Positions 48,213 to 59,795 of a DNA stretch of 64,000 nucleotides are shown in pieces (the stretch's first letter is position 1; every line of letters begins with the position of its first letter). Under the pieces are notes generated by a model. The model worked only from the letters and a program-made list of their open reading frames with translations. It did not search any database and had not been told where the DNA came from. The position numbers and the translations under genes were made by a program. The DNA comes from Pisaster brevispinus (Eukaryota; Echinodermata; Asteroidea; Forcipulatida; Asteriidae). The stretch covers positions 6,274,768-6,338,767 of the forward strand of contig JAMKCF010000018.1 in NCBI GenBank assembly GCA_023634235.1. The letters run 5' to 3'.

Positions 48213-51200
48213 AAAGGTTGAAGATGACCTTCGTTTGGTAGAATTTCTTTACAAAACACGCTGCCTGAACATACGCTTTAAGACTACATTAGCCAACAGT
48301 TCTACAAATCGGAGAGTATTGACGATCCACAACTAGCCAGACGAGATCTTAATATATTGTATATTTGCAAGGCAGTATTATAGTTAAGACCAAAAATTCG
48401 TTCACGTATATTTTTGAATGAGTAGTCGTTTGCGTTAATGTATTCATTTATTCATTTATTCATACCCAGTGACACATCTTGCTTTCAATTTAATTGAAAA
48501 AAAGAAGCATAGTCAACAAATCAACCCATTTTTGGTTGTTGTAGGTTACTGTTTTTGGCTTCGTAGTTGATTTTTGTAGATGATTTTAAGTCATTACACC
48601 ATTAGTGCAATTCTCTACCTAAACTATTGTATATAAACTAATAATTATTCCTTTGTAATAATCTACACACAATAATAAGTCAGGATGGTTTCATGGGGCA
48701 AACCTGTGAGGGCGCTACACTCCCTCTCTGCAATCAGAGCTGCGTGTTGAGAGAGTTGCGATAACCTGCAATTAGGGAATGCATGTAAGCAAGGTGCCAG
48801 ACTATAGACTGCATTTCGGTTGTCCAAAATTGTGGACAAAAATATGGCGTCCAGCAACCACGTGACCGAAGAAAACTGGCACCCTCCATGTCGTAAGTCT
48901 GTCTATACACAGCTTTGTCTGCGAGTTCTTTTTGTTTGTTTTTCTGTAATAAAACAACCAGTTGCACAAGAAATCGAGACCTGTAACCCGAAGCTTCGTT
49001 TATGTTTATCTCCATAAAAGAATGTTACTTGAATTTGAAAAGAAAATAGTGTTACTTGATTAACTTTATAGGGTTGATTAATAATTGGAGTTGTGAGGAG
49101 TTCATTAAAAAGGGATATCTTAGGGGTACTTTACCATAACGATTTTTCAAGTTTGCTTTCTGCTTTTGTGTAAAAAATAAGAACAAGCTAAACGTCCAAA
49201 AACGTTTGTCACTGTAATCAAAAACACGATCATTTGCTTAAGAATGATGATCAATACACGATCGGTTTCAATTGACAAAACCGTTTTAATCACTAATATT
49301 TCTTATCAAGGTGAACTAGTTTCAGATCTTTTCAAATTAGAAATCCGAATCTAGAAAGTTAGAACCCAGAATGAAATAATATTGATTAGAAACAATTACA
49401 TATGTAATTGTTGTTACTATAAAGTGGAACATTTGATATAATTGTTGCAAGCAAATAACGATTCATTAATAAGGTACCTATTTCAATTGATGATCTCATA
49501 TTTTGGGGTGTTTCTTTTTTTCATTTGGGAAGGATTTATAGGCAAAGTAATACGATTTCTAATAATAATAATAATATTCAATAGGCCACAATTATGTCAG
49601 TGTTTTATTATTTCAAGTGCACATTCACGTCCATGATGAGTTTGGGGAATTTTCTTCAACTAATAAATGGAACGAGTCAAAATTAAATGCAAACGATTCA
49701 TTGTATCAGTATACAGTTGTTTGGTGTAAGCATTGTCTTTTTTTGCCGTAGTCCTCCAATTGACTATATTTTCATCAGTCACTCCTGAAGACTGCCAGGG
49801 CAAACTGGTTGAAACGTCGAGGTGTTTTGCAACCGTTGGTTTGCTGTTTTAATTATTAATTTATTGTTACTGTTATTTTTATTTATTTTATTTCTCTACT
49901 TTGGGTGGTCCTTCTTTCTTTATTCTTTTTCAGAACCACAACAACGTAAAGAGAGATTCGTTTGCCCTCATTTTCTCTTTTAACGCAAACAAAAATATAA
50001 TAGGCCTCACGTCTGTTTTTGTTTGTTTGTGTGTTTGTGTGTGTTTGTATTGCCAACCCTCCGAGGACATTTTACAATAGGGACAATAGGTCCTCACTAG
50101 TCGGTTCTTTGTTTTCAGGTGTCCTCACTAGTCATTTGTGTACAAAATCAATGGGGATTGCTTCAATACAGGAACAACAGAAAGTACAATAGGTGTCCTC
50201 TAACGTATAGGAGTGCTGTACCTTTGTGTGTGTGTGTGTGTTTTGGGTTTTGTTTCTCTCTTTTTTTCTTCTTTTTTTTAACCTACGAGAAAAACTCTCC
50301 TAGAGTCCAAGCGTCAGGTCGTTAACTATATTTTGCATTTACACCGTAGGCCTTTTGATTGGTAAGCATCTCGCGACAGCTAATTCTGTTTGACGTCATT
50401 GTGAAGTTACATGATATTTTTCCCGACACTTTGAAAAGCTACGATTTGCTTATCTTGTCCGGAAACATCTTTTATTGAATTATCCCCAAAAAACAAATCT
50501 CGAAAAAGAAATTGAAAAACACCAAAAGCATCGTAGTATCACATTCTTTTGAGTTCCATAGTTAATAAAAAAAAATATATAAAATGTTTACCAGAGTGTT
50601 GCATTGCAGACTAGCCTCACGGTCTTTTCCGAAAAAAACGGTCGGTTTGGATTTCTTCTTTTTAAAATGTTTCGTTTATTAGTTTAGGTGGTGCCTGGAA
50701 TTTGCCATACTGGGTGTAATCTTTAGGGGAGCAATATTCACGTCTAGTTTTGGGTATCGCTCTTTAAAAAGTTTCCTTCATCTATCTGATCAACTGTTCT
50801 TCTCTGGCCTCTTTATCTCTTATTTCATTACAGTGTGTTCTTTGACATATCTATATCAGCACCCGACGTGACTTGACATAAATTGCAACTCAATCCACAG
50901 ACTTGAGTGACGTTAGATTTCCTCAGAAGGAATCCACTCATTCTGGTCGCGGAAGATTTTGGTTAGAGCGTGTGTCACATCCCTTCCTTTTTTTTTTAAT
51001 GCATTGGTTCAGGATCTCTTAGGACCAAACCTTGGAAATAGCCTAAGAAATCTTATTTGGATTGATGAATACGTTTAAGATAAGGCGTCCGAAATGTTGT
51101 ATTTGTTTATTTGTATTTGTATTTTTTTATTTAAAAAAAAAAAAAGTTGGCAAGTTTGCCTCAAACAAGGTGAAAAGCCACTCTTGGTAAGAGGCTAGAA

Positions 51201-51558
51201 GAAGACAACATTTAAGATGAAAATAACTCTTTAAAATATTCCACTTAAAACAGTCTAGACTATAAAATGGAGGGAAACGTGCACCAGGCATGTTCCAAAG
51301 AGATGCAGTGCGTGGAATAAAGCTGTTGGAATGGCTCTTTGTTCGACATCTCAGCAAAGCGAGAGTGTGTGGGTGAGAAAAAGCAGAAAAAAACTTGTTT
51401 TCATGCTTAAACACTCTGGTAGGAGGAACCAGGTCGGACACACTGGTGGCGCATTTATCATGAAAATAACTGCAGAAAACAAACAGAGGCTAGCTACAGA
51501 CATACGGTGGGAAAGAGGTTGTAACGACGATCCCAACCCTTACTAACGGGATTAACAA
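48213..51558. other. 3' untranslated and intergenic stretch
   Basis: It begins with the 3' region of the plus-strand gene. At 49789-49826 a repeat remnant CTGAAGACTGCCAGGG, then CTGGTTGAAACGTCGAGG, belongs to the GAAACGTC family described near 61.2-62.2 kb. A (GT)n tract lies at about 50224-50242. No further gene is supported. Confidence 0.4.
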
Positions 51559-51822
51559 TACACTGTAAAAACTGGGGTGTTAAAATAGACCCCATGGGTG
51601 TTATCACATAAAGATACCTAAAACAGAATCAAAATTAATACCATGGGATGTTAAAATAACACAAGTGTAATTGTGTTGGCAGAAATGTGTGTTATTTTAA
51701 CACCCTGTGTTGTAAATTAGATTTTAGATGTTTGGGGGTTTTTTTGTTTTTTTTGGGGGGGGGGTCTACATGTGACAACACCAATGGTGTCAGTTTTAAC
51801 ACCCCAATTTGTTGTAGTGTAC
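51559..51822. mobile_element. TGTTAAAA-type MITE, complete copy
   Basis: TACACTGTAAAAACTGGGG, then TGTTAAAATAGACCCCATGG and GTGTTATCACATA, is mirrored by TGTGACAACACCAATGGTG, then TCAGTTTTAACACCCCAA and TTGTAGTGTA. This is a TIR of about 50 bp. The centre has GGGATGTTAAAATAACACAA and GTGTGTTATTTTAACACCC. At about 264 bp without a coding frame, it is the reference copy of a family with at least three more members here. Confidence 0.88.
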
Positions 51823-52154
51823 GCTTGTGCACTCTATAAAATAAAGATGAAATCATGACAGGCATAAGCTCCTGCCCAATATTGATATCACAACGATATC
51901 TCACTTTGATGTGTGCTCCAACCATAACAGAATAGGGTGTACTTGAACGTAGAATCTACAACTTGGCAAAAAATGACTCGATAATAACGATTTCAAAAGT
52001 CACTTAAAACCAAAATGTATTTTTCTACCTGGCCGTGGATGAAATATGATGATCATAAGTGGGTTCATCTTTCGAGAAAATTGGTTTTAAATGGATCAAT
52101 AGCTCGCAAAGCAAGAATTTTTCAAGTTTTGAAATAATATTATTTGGAGAAAAT

Positions 52155-52230
52155 AGAATTAGCTGTTGCAAACTGCTTACCAACCAAAAAGGACATACGG
52201 ACATAAATGCAAAAAAATAGCTGATGGCAT
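52155..52230 (+). repeat. Dispersed repeat block shared with 17.4 kb
   Basis: TTAGCTGTTGCAAACTGC, TTACCAACCAAAA(A)GGAC and ATAAATGCAA are found in the same order at 17395-17445. The similarity fades quickly on both sides. Confidence 0.6.
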
Positions 52231-52996
52231 AAACAGGTACGGGGAAACATAGTGCCGCAGGTCCTCAGGTGCAACCCTAGTGTAGAAAACTTGTTTGTAT
52301 ATTTTGATGGAAAACTGCTCAAAATCTTTTTTAGCTGTCCTCGTGTCGTCCCCCCCCCCCAAGAAAAAAAACCAGACCACAAAATGCTGATTTTGCGATA
52401 CAGTGCACCGCCAAGAGGTCGACCCTCGGAGAGGTCAATTTCCAAATGGCGATCGAAATGTCAATCTGTATGAACGAAGCTTTGCATGAACATGTTTCTA
52501 CTGTGTTTAAATAAAACATTCATAACACAAAAACAGAGTCGGCTTCGCCCGATTCGATTCGCCCAGAGTCGATTCCGTCTTCGATTCGCCCAGAGTCGAT
52601 TTCGGAAAATATTTTGGTTTAGACTTTACCAAAAACATCAACTGAAATCATGTGTCATGAAGCATCATCGTTGTGTAAAATCTGCGGCTGCATAATTGAA
52701 TGGCTGTTAAATTCAATAACTGAAAGCAAATAATAATTCGTGACTCACTTGAATGTTCTGACTCAAACCACCGCAGCACAACAAATTGGAATTATTTTCT
52801 TATACGTTTCGTGTCCATAAATTCTAAACAAATTGAGATAAAGCAAGCGTAGGACCTGCATCTCTTATCAGGACACGTTTATTGAAGTAGGCGCGTGTTT
52901 GTTTGAATCAGTTCGCTCGGGCTTCAATTTAGATTTGAAACTATGTACTTCTGTCTTTATATTAAAATAAGATTATTCCCAACTTAACGTACTCTG

Positions 52997-53453
52997 TACG
53001 GAGCTGTAGAAATTCCATCTGACTTATTAAGATCCTGAGATTACTGAAGGATGATGACGTCATAAACGTAAGTTGTTGGTATACTGAGATGATTTTTCTC
53101 GTGATGACGACATCCTTAGAGTAAGATGTCGTCTTCCTGGTATACGTTAAATTGGGATGTCGACATCTTTGAAGTCATATGTCGACATGCCGAGATAACT
53201 GATTTCGGGATGACGACATCCTGAAACGTAGGATGTCGACTTCCGGAGGTAGTTCATCACGTGATCATAACATCCTGACAACGTCAAAATTCAAAGATAA
53301 ATTATCTTGGGTAGTCGCCATTTCTACATTCAAGATGTTGTCATCCTGAAATAAATCATCTCAGGATGTCGTCATCTTCCGTTTATGACTTCATTATCCT
53401 GCAGTAAATCTCAGAATCCCATCAAGTTGAATGGCACTTCCAGAGCTCCGTAA
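52997..53453. mobile_element. 457-bp foldback element built of GATGTCGACATC-like motifs
   Basis: The outer arms pair TACGGAGCTGTAGAAATTCC, ATCTGACTT and CTGAGATTACTGAAGGATGA with their complement at 53375-53453 (TCATTATCCTGCAGTAAATC, TCAAGTTGAATGGCAC, CAGAGCTCCGTA). This is an imperfect TIR of roughly 75 bp. The interior is a chain of self-complementary words, including GATGACGACATCC, AAGATGTCG, GGATGTCGACATC and ATATGTCGACAT, so almost the whole element can fold. There is no open reading frame of note. Confidence 0.85.
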
Positions 53454-53676
53454 CTTTGCGAAGACCATCACTTGCTTCATTATTGTGTGACTCCCCAAAG
53501 CATGGCGAAATAATTATTCAATAAACAAGCTCTTAACGATGTATGTTTCGAACTTGATTTTAATTGAAGCTTGAACATTAAGTTTCAGAATATCAAACTT
53601 CATTGGGATTTTTTAGATTTAAAAAAATCGTTCGTTATGTGCATTTGCATAAACATCTGTTAAAAGATTATTATAA

Positions 53677-53851
53677 TAGACCTTATGCACATGACGTCAC
53701 TTCAGTAGGGCGCCCTCCACTAGAGGTCAAAAGGAGGTTGTTCATTGGCCATTTCTGTGCGCCGTGCGTACAAATCTGTGCGTTTCGATTGTTTCGTCAT
53801 CGGTTTACCTCTAAGATGGCGGCTGGATGACGTCAATGCATACGGTCTATA
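53677..53851. mobile_element. TAGACC-type MITE with 21-22 bp TIRs
   Basis: TAGACCTTATGCACATGACG then TCA at the left, against TGACGTCAATGCATACGG then TCTA at the right. The interior has GGGCGCCCTC and CTAAGATGGCGG. It is 175 bp and non-coding. Its TGACGTCA-bearing end and GCGCCCTC block link it loosely to the elements near 47745 and 59400. Confidence 0.82.
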
Positions 53852-54002
53852 GGGTTGTCTTGTGCACGGTTTCAGGGCTGACGATTAGGCTATTGTAAAG
53901 CATCCAAATCATGTGCTTATATTTCAATCTGCCAAACAGATTTAACTTTTCTCGTACATTGTAGAATTTCAAACATTGTGACCAAAAAAAATTATAACGG
54001 GC

Positions 54003-54150
54003 ATACACTCTAAAAAAAAAAAAAAAAAAAAAAACCTTTTGGGGAATCGACACGGACGGTAATTCTCTCTGGGGCTTGGCCCATTTCTGGGTCAATACAA
54101 CCCGGAATCTGTGTGTAAAAAAACTACTCAGAATCCGTTTTTAAATCCCT
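54003..54150. mobile_element. GGGTCA-type MITE, partial copy
   Basis: ACACTCTAAAAA with an A run at the left end, then GGGAATCGACACGG, TGGCCCATTTCTGGGTCAAT and CCCGGAATCTGTGTG, matching the ends and motif order of 42701-43381. No minisatellite is present. Confidence 0.65.
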
Positions 54151-55329
54151 GTTACTAATGACACCAAGAAATACCTTCAATGACAATGGATTGTTCGTTA
54201 AAGATGATTTATTTATTTTTATTCTCGTACTCAGCGGAAAAAGAACCAAAAACATTTTGTCCAACAATCATTAAAGGCAGCAATGTGAAAAAACAGAAAA
54301 CGAAATGTCGTGATCATTATTATTTGTACGTATTCGATGTCATAAGTAGTTAATGATTTAAGCTCAAGATTTTTTAAGACCAGGTCATACGAGAAACAAG
54401 ACTTAGTTTCAACGTGTTGAGATTTAACGAGTTTTGAATACCCAGTGTTAAAAGAAACACAATATTTATTTCGTACCCTTTCATGTGAAGCAAAAGATTG
54501 TTTCGTAATACTTAAAGGGTTTTTTTTCTTTGTCTTAAGATTCACGTCGCGTTGCATGCTAAACTAAAACAAGTCAAGTGACAACCCACTATTTAAACAT
54601 AAATATGCTCTGGCGATTACTCATGGCTGACCTTTTGAAAATAATGATGTGCATATATTTAAAAACTGGACAATATCCTAATTAGCATACTATACCACGC
54701 AAACAGCTTTTGGGGGCGCCCTTCATTTGTAGTTGGTGCATTTTCGAAAGAACGGCTGAAACCTCGGGTCTGGTTGCAGTGTAGACTGAGGCCTAAGCCA
54801 GAAACCCCAAAGCCCAAACCGTTTCCATGATTCTTCAACAATGTTGTGGTAGCCAATCATAGCTGCAGCCAAAGTCACTTGGTTTTGTACACGGCCTTAA
54901 CTATTGACTCACCCACAAACTGCAAAAAAGACGCGGTATAAAGCTCTACTCGGTCCAGGACTCCAAGAAGACTGAACTGGGTCTCAACTCTGATTTAGAA
55001 AATACCCCCGCACCTAGCATAAAATATAAATTCAACTTTTAAACGCTTTGGTTTTTTATACCGCCTGCTAATTTGCTATTCACATGCGTAAATCTCTACT
55101 GGCTTAAGAGAACGTCGGCATGGATTGGGTGGGGGCATTTGCTAATTAATTTATTAAAACAAACTTGCACGTCGAATATGGTTTCAAACCGAAAACATTT
55201 ATTATTATTTTTTTTTTTTTAAGATGGGGCATCAATACTTATCTACATCCACTCATAATTTCAGGACTTTTGTTTTGGTAAAACAAATAATGATTCAAAA
55301 CGACTTTTGCGGTAAGAGGGCCTGTTAGG

Positions 55330-55640
55330 CAAAGTATGTTGTTTACGTGTCCAGGTATCCCTGTTCAATTTAACCTTAAATATTTGCGTAATCATTGAAT
55401 TTATATCATTTGGATTCATCTACCGTTGACATACCATTTGTGTAAGAGTTTTGTTCCGCCCCCCGCCCCGACTAAATCACTGACTCCTGTTGATTGACAA
55501 CCCGTAGGACGTGTGGAATGGTCCAGCTTAGGATATCATGTTAAAATGATGAGCTGACTAGTGTGTAAGATGTGGTTAAAACAATGAGCGTCATTGTTAA
55601 AACATCAGCACCTGCTAACAGCGGCCCTCCTAACTGCAAT
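55330..55640 (+). repeat. Dispersed repeat, copy 2 (partner at 4.6 kb)
   Basis: AAATCACTGACTCCTGTTG, AGGACGTGTGGAATGGTCC and AGCTTAGGATATCATG match 4560-4850. This copy has an AAAATGA insertion after the conserved core. Confidence 0.7.
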
Positions 55641-56427
55641 GTTTTCAAATAATAATTACCAAAAGGTGGGTACCGAACATTTGTATTTAACTCGTCTATT
55701 GCTAGTGGCTGCAAACTACAAGTATTTAATTGTTTCTTGGGATAATTATCAGACGCAAATGTGCATTTTATGTTTAGATCAGTTGTTCACATTAACATTG
55801 GGTGTCATACTTGAACAATTGTTCTCGCAAAAATTGAAGGATACAATAATAATTTTCTAAAGTCTTGTACCGTTTTGAAGTCAGCTGTGAGATCTAAACT
55901 CGAAATATTTTGTAATATTTACATATTTCTCGGTTATTCGTAATAATTGTTTTTCTCTTCTTGCGTACATCGCGTAAGAAAATTTCACAATCCCAAGCAT
56001 TATCGTAACGTCCGTTCATTATTTAATATTTCTATTCTCTACCTTTTAATTCTATACAACAGGCATTTATAAGTACACAGTGCGTCTTTGAAATAAATAA
56101 ATTATTTTAATTTACACAAGATTTTCGGTGGCGTTTGATACAATCTCACTGTAATTATCCCCCCAAAAGTTACTCTGAATATTATTTTAATATGTATAGG
56201 CAATTTAAAGTCTACTGTTGGTTGCTAAACAAAGATAAGGCGAACCTATTATAAATATTCTTGTTTGCCTATACAGCCAATTCGTTTCCTCAAAAATTGT
56301 AATTTGCCGAACTGTTGCAGTTTTGGGGGGACTCAAATGCCTGATTAGCGAGTATGTTTTGTTGAATTTTTGGGTCATTTTCCTCGTTGTAAGAAAGGAA
56401 TATCTATTGAGTATCTGGTTCTTTAAG

Positions 56428-56466
56428 CATGTTTGTTTGTTTGTTTGTTTGTTTGTTTGTTTGTTT
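56428..56466 (+). repeat. (TTTG)n microsatellite
   Basis: About nine uninterrupted GTTT units. The Cys-Leu-Phe-Val frame across it is a repeat artefact. Confidence 0.9.
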
Positions 56467-56913
56467 TTGTTTGGTTTTGTTTGTTCGCACCAACAGCTTA
56501 CAATCATCGAAGTATACTGACCAATTTGCTCGTTTTAGTCATGCGCAGTACGCACAATGTAAATAAACAAGAACGGAGTGCAAATCTTACACTTGAATGC
56601 GGTCTTACTAATCAAAATCATACCAACTATCTTACTCTTGCTTATTTAAAACTTATTTTGTGATCTTCGATCTTATAAAAACACAAAGTTTTAAGCTCGT
56701 TTGAGAAAATTTGTTTTTGACTGTTTCACCTACCGACAGCTTGAGTTATACTGCCTTCCCACTATGCAAAGCAGACAAAGGCCAAGGACCAATAAAAAGT
56801 TTTTTAATCGAGTTTTCAACCAATCAGATAACTGGAATGCCTGTAGAAGTTACATAAGATTAAACACGAGAGGGCGGTGTATTGCCTCAGATATCAAACA
56901 CGCAATAAGGGTG

Positions 56914-56919
56914 TTTATT
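56914..56919 (-). terminator. Candidate polyadenylation signal of the kisspeptin-type gene
   Basis: TTTATT on the plus strand reads AATAAA on the minus strand, 290 nt downstream of the stop codon at 57209. I see no other canonical signal closer. This is a position-based guess. Confidence 0.35.
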
Positions 56920-57208
56920 AAAATTATAAATACAGAATTGCTACGAGATACTAGTTTCAAAGCCTTGTCCGGTTTTAATGCTTAGTGCAAACAATGTTTG
57001 GTAAGCAGATGTGTTGTCATTGGTCAAAAAAATGTTTTACTGTTTTTGATTTGCTCCCTGATGTTAAGATTAGTTTCTGCTTACCAGTTTTTATGGATGT
57101 CCTGGTCAATATTTGCACACACAAAAAGGGACACGGCTTTTTGTAATGAAGGATAACAAAATGTCAAATTATTATGGGAAATAAATATGAAACATTTTAT
57201 CGACTGAG

Positions 57209-57555
57209 TTAGCGTCTTTTCCCAAATGGCAGTAGAGTTCTGCCGCCCCGAGCTCTTGAGTTCTTTGGTGGTCCGCGTCCCCCCCGTGCCAGTTTGTTGG
57301 GCGAGTCGTCCTCCCTCTTCCCGAATGGTAGAACCCGGCTGGCTGTGTTTGGGTTGGGACCTCGCATGATACACTTGCCGGTACGGCACCGGCCGGATCT
57401 CTTATCTGGCTCGTACTGCGCATGGTCAAGGGTGTCCTCCAAGATGGCCGTCCTGATGGTGTTTTTGGCGTCTACGTCATCAATAATCTGACCAATGATA
57501 TTCTGTAAAGCTTCCGCGCCTTCTTCGTTGTCGAATTCATCATTATAAAGATCGC
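57209..57555 (-). CDS. Kisspeptin-type neuropeptide precursor, last coding exon
   Basis: The acceptor CACTTTTACAG|GC opens an exon of 115 codons including the stop (TAA, 57211-57209). An acidic spacer (DLYNDEFDNEEG, then IIGQIIDDVDAK) leads to Lys-Arg. It is followed by a 25-residue peptide that starts SGRCRTGKCIMRG, ends TASRVLPF and is capped by Gly-Lys-Arg, so it should be C-terminally amidated, with a Cys4-Cys9 disulphide. A second region (EDDSPNKLARGGRGPP, then NSRARGGRTLLPF) ends Gly-Lys-Arg-Arg, giving a second LPF-amide peptide. A precursor with one disulphide-bearing and one cysteine-free LPF-amide peptide is the pattern I know for kisspeptin-type precursors of echinoderms. Vertebrate kisspeptins end in RF-amide instead. 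The signal peptide must lie on an upstream exon. The exon is GC-rich against AT-rich surroundings. Other frames across it are shadows. Confidence 0.78.
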
Positions 57556-57821
57556 CTGTAAAAGTGAGTTCAAAATATTAAACAAATTACTAACCATTTC
57601 GCATCAACAATTTTCGTGAAGACAAACAGAGCGATCCGACCGAAACGTCAAAACTATTTTCACCGCTGCGTCATCTCGGAAACACCACCTCGTCTCAGAT
57701 TACATTGTCGTCGCTTGTCAACTAGTTTGCTATTGCCTTCTACAAAGCTTTGCGTCTTACGGAAATACTAAAAGACGATTGGCCGTTGATGGCAGCAGAC
57801 TCCTGTTTCTCCATGGATTAC

Positions 57822-57893
57822 GTCGCAAAATACAGTTTTTAAAGCCAACATTAGCTGTAAAATGAGGTACAAAATAAGGACAAACTCTTTCAT
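57822..57893 (-). CDS. Candidate signal-peptide exon of the kisspeptin-type gene
   Basis: ATG at 57893 (AAAATGA context) opens MKEFVLILYLILQLMLALKT, then VFCD, a convincing signal-peptide shape, and runs into a possible donor GCGAC|GTAATC. It lies only 266 bp upstream of the peptide exon on the same strand. The difficulty is phase: this donor leaves phase 0, while the acceptor at 57556 needs phase 1. Either a small exon lies between, or the acceptor is the internal CTTTACAG|AATATC (exon from 57502), which restores the frame but drops the acidic segment, or the match is accidental. Confidence 0.4.
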
Positions 57894-59399
57894 TTTCTAG
57901 GCCAGCACGCATCTCATTGTACGGCAGACGAGCGCATTAATAAGTATTTGAGAAGTACACACTGCTACGGTTGTGGCTTAGGCTTCCATATGATCAGTCC
58001 GTTCATCAAGTCGTTTGTTTTGGGAATTTGTTCGTCTAAAATAACATTTGTTGCTGAGATTTTCAAATAGGTCTAATAAGGTGAAATTGTAAACACTTTT
58101 TTTTTCTTTCCTTTTTTGGGGGTGTTTTTTTTTTTCCTCCGGATGTTGCAGGTTCAAATCCAGCTCCACTTAAGTTGTCTTTATTCAACCAAAAAATATA
58201 TAACATTTACCCAGTCGGTTTCCTTTGTGGTTTGATAGTACTTGATAAATAAAAAGTCATAATGTTTTGACTTTGCTTTCACGTAAAGTTTTGCAAATAA
58301 CCATGATCACACTAGTTAAGAGGTCACATGAACTCTTCCAACTCGTTTCTTTGCAGGGGAACATTGCCCTTAAATCGCTACAAGTGCTGCTGTTTGTAAT
58401 TGCTCCTTATCCCTTTTCAAGAGTCGTTAATGCTCTAAAACACCTGCAGTGTGTTGTAATTAGTGAGTATATTAGTAAAACATAAAAAACAAAGAACATA
58501 AATTTATCTCTAGAAATACAACCAGCGGAACAAACATCCGCCATTTTGAGGATTTAAAAAAAAAATCTGCAAAATAGCAGACCGTGTTTTGTCATGAAAA
58601 ATTACACAAAAACCGCACTATTTTACGAGATGTTTATGTGAATCATTATATTTTACTTTTAGTGTATCTTTCCAACCATATTCATTTCATTAAAAACAAC
58701 AGTCTTGTTATGGCCCCACCCCCCCCCCCCCACCCCCATTCGAAGGCAACGTGAACCCTTTAATTTTGGAGTCATGTTTCTGGTCGTGTTGTTTTGGGGG
58801 AGAGAAAAGAGGTTTGGTGTTACAACCCCCGACAATATCACCTACACCTCAGCTGTTATAATAACATTCTCGTGAACTATCGTGTATCGACTTTTGAAAT
58901 TTGTATTTGTATTTCTTCTTCTTTTTCACCTTGGCTTGAAAAGGTTTGTGTACGCACAATCAATATACGCCGCGTATTGTGTTTGTAGTGTATTGTATTG
59001 CAATGTGCATCTGGTGTCTAAGGGGGCCGAAGGCATGGGACTCCAGAGGGCGCTCCTCAGCTAGACCTGGCTTTGTGAAGAATATGCAAATTAATTAGTG
59101 TAAAGCTTGACCTTACGGTAACCCTGGGAAGCAACTTTAACTAGAAAAACTTGCAGGTAAGACTATGTAAAAAAAATGTTTTTCAAGTATCTTGTGAGTA
59201 GATTTGGCTCAGAAAAAGACTTATGGTGTTGACGTTTCGAACAGTGTACTTTTCTCGTCTTCAGGAGAACGCTGGAATGCTGATGATGCTGAGGCTTAGG
59301 TAGGGCTGGAGAGATGCACATTTAGGCGGGAAGGATACAAGCTGTTCCTGATCGGTGATGCGCGGAAGACATTTTCCTTAACATCGAACAAGAATAGAC
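57894..59399. other. Non-coding stretch upstream of the kisspeptin-type gene
   Basis: It would hold the promoter of the minus-strand gene, but I cannot point to a TATA or Inr pair. T runs lie near 58100 and 58128 and a C run at about 58718. At 59228-59265 (minus) lies a CTGAAGACGAGAAAAGTAC, then ACTGTTCGAAACGTCAAC repeat unit. Confidence 0.4.
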
Positions 59400-59795
59400 C
59401 CTTGCATATGACCCCACACTCTCTAACAGCGCCCTCACTGAGGCAAAACGAGGCAGATCGTTTTCACAACAGGGCCCAAATTCATGGCTCTGCTAACCGT
59501 AAGCAAAGAATCGGCGCTTGTGGAAGCAGGGAAGGCTCTGCTTGCGTCAAGCGTATTTCACAGTTTAGCAAGCACTTTTTGCTTGCGGGCGTGCGTACTC
59601 CACGTTATTACTAGGCATTCTTCGCTTACAGAGCTAGCGCAGAAAATCGGCGCTTGCACAGCAAGCAAAGAATGGTAATCGTAAGCGCTCAATTTGGCGG
59701 CAAGCAGAACCATGAAATTGGGCCCTGCAGATCTTGGTGTGTGAATACGCGCGCGTGACCTCAGCGTAGCCTACTCAGCATCGTTGCGCGCTATT
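59400..59795. mobile_element. GCGCCCTCACTGAGGC element interrupted by another MITE
   Basis: Left part: TTGCATATGACCCCACAC, then AGCGCCCTCACTGAGGC, AAACGAGGCAGATCG. Right part: GTGACCTCAGCG and CGTTGCGCGCTATT. Both parts line up with the uninterrupted element at about 47745-47940 (GTGACCTCAGAG, CGTTGTGCGC). The GGGCCC-type MITE at 59472-59726 sits between them, giving a nested insertion. Confidence 0.6.
59472..59726. mobile_element. GGGCCC-type MITE, copy 3 (nested)
   Basis: CAGGGCCCAAATTCATGGC, then TCTGCTAACCGTAAGC, is mirrored by GCGGCAAGCAGAACC, then ATGAAATTGGGCCCTG. It has many internal GCTTGC and GCAAGC words. About 255 bp. Confidence 0.85.
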
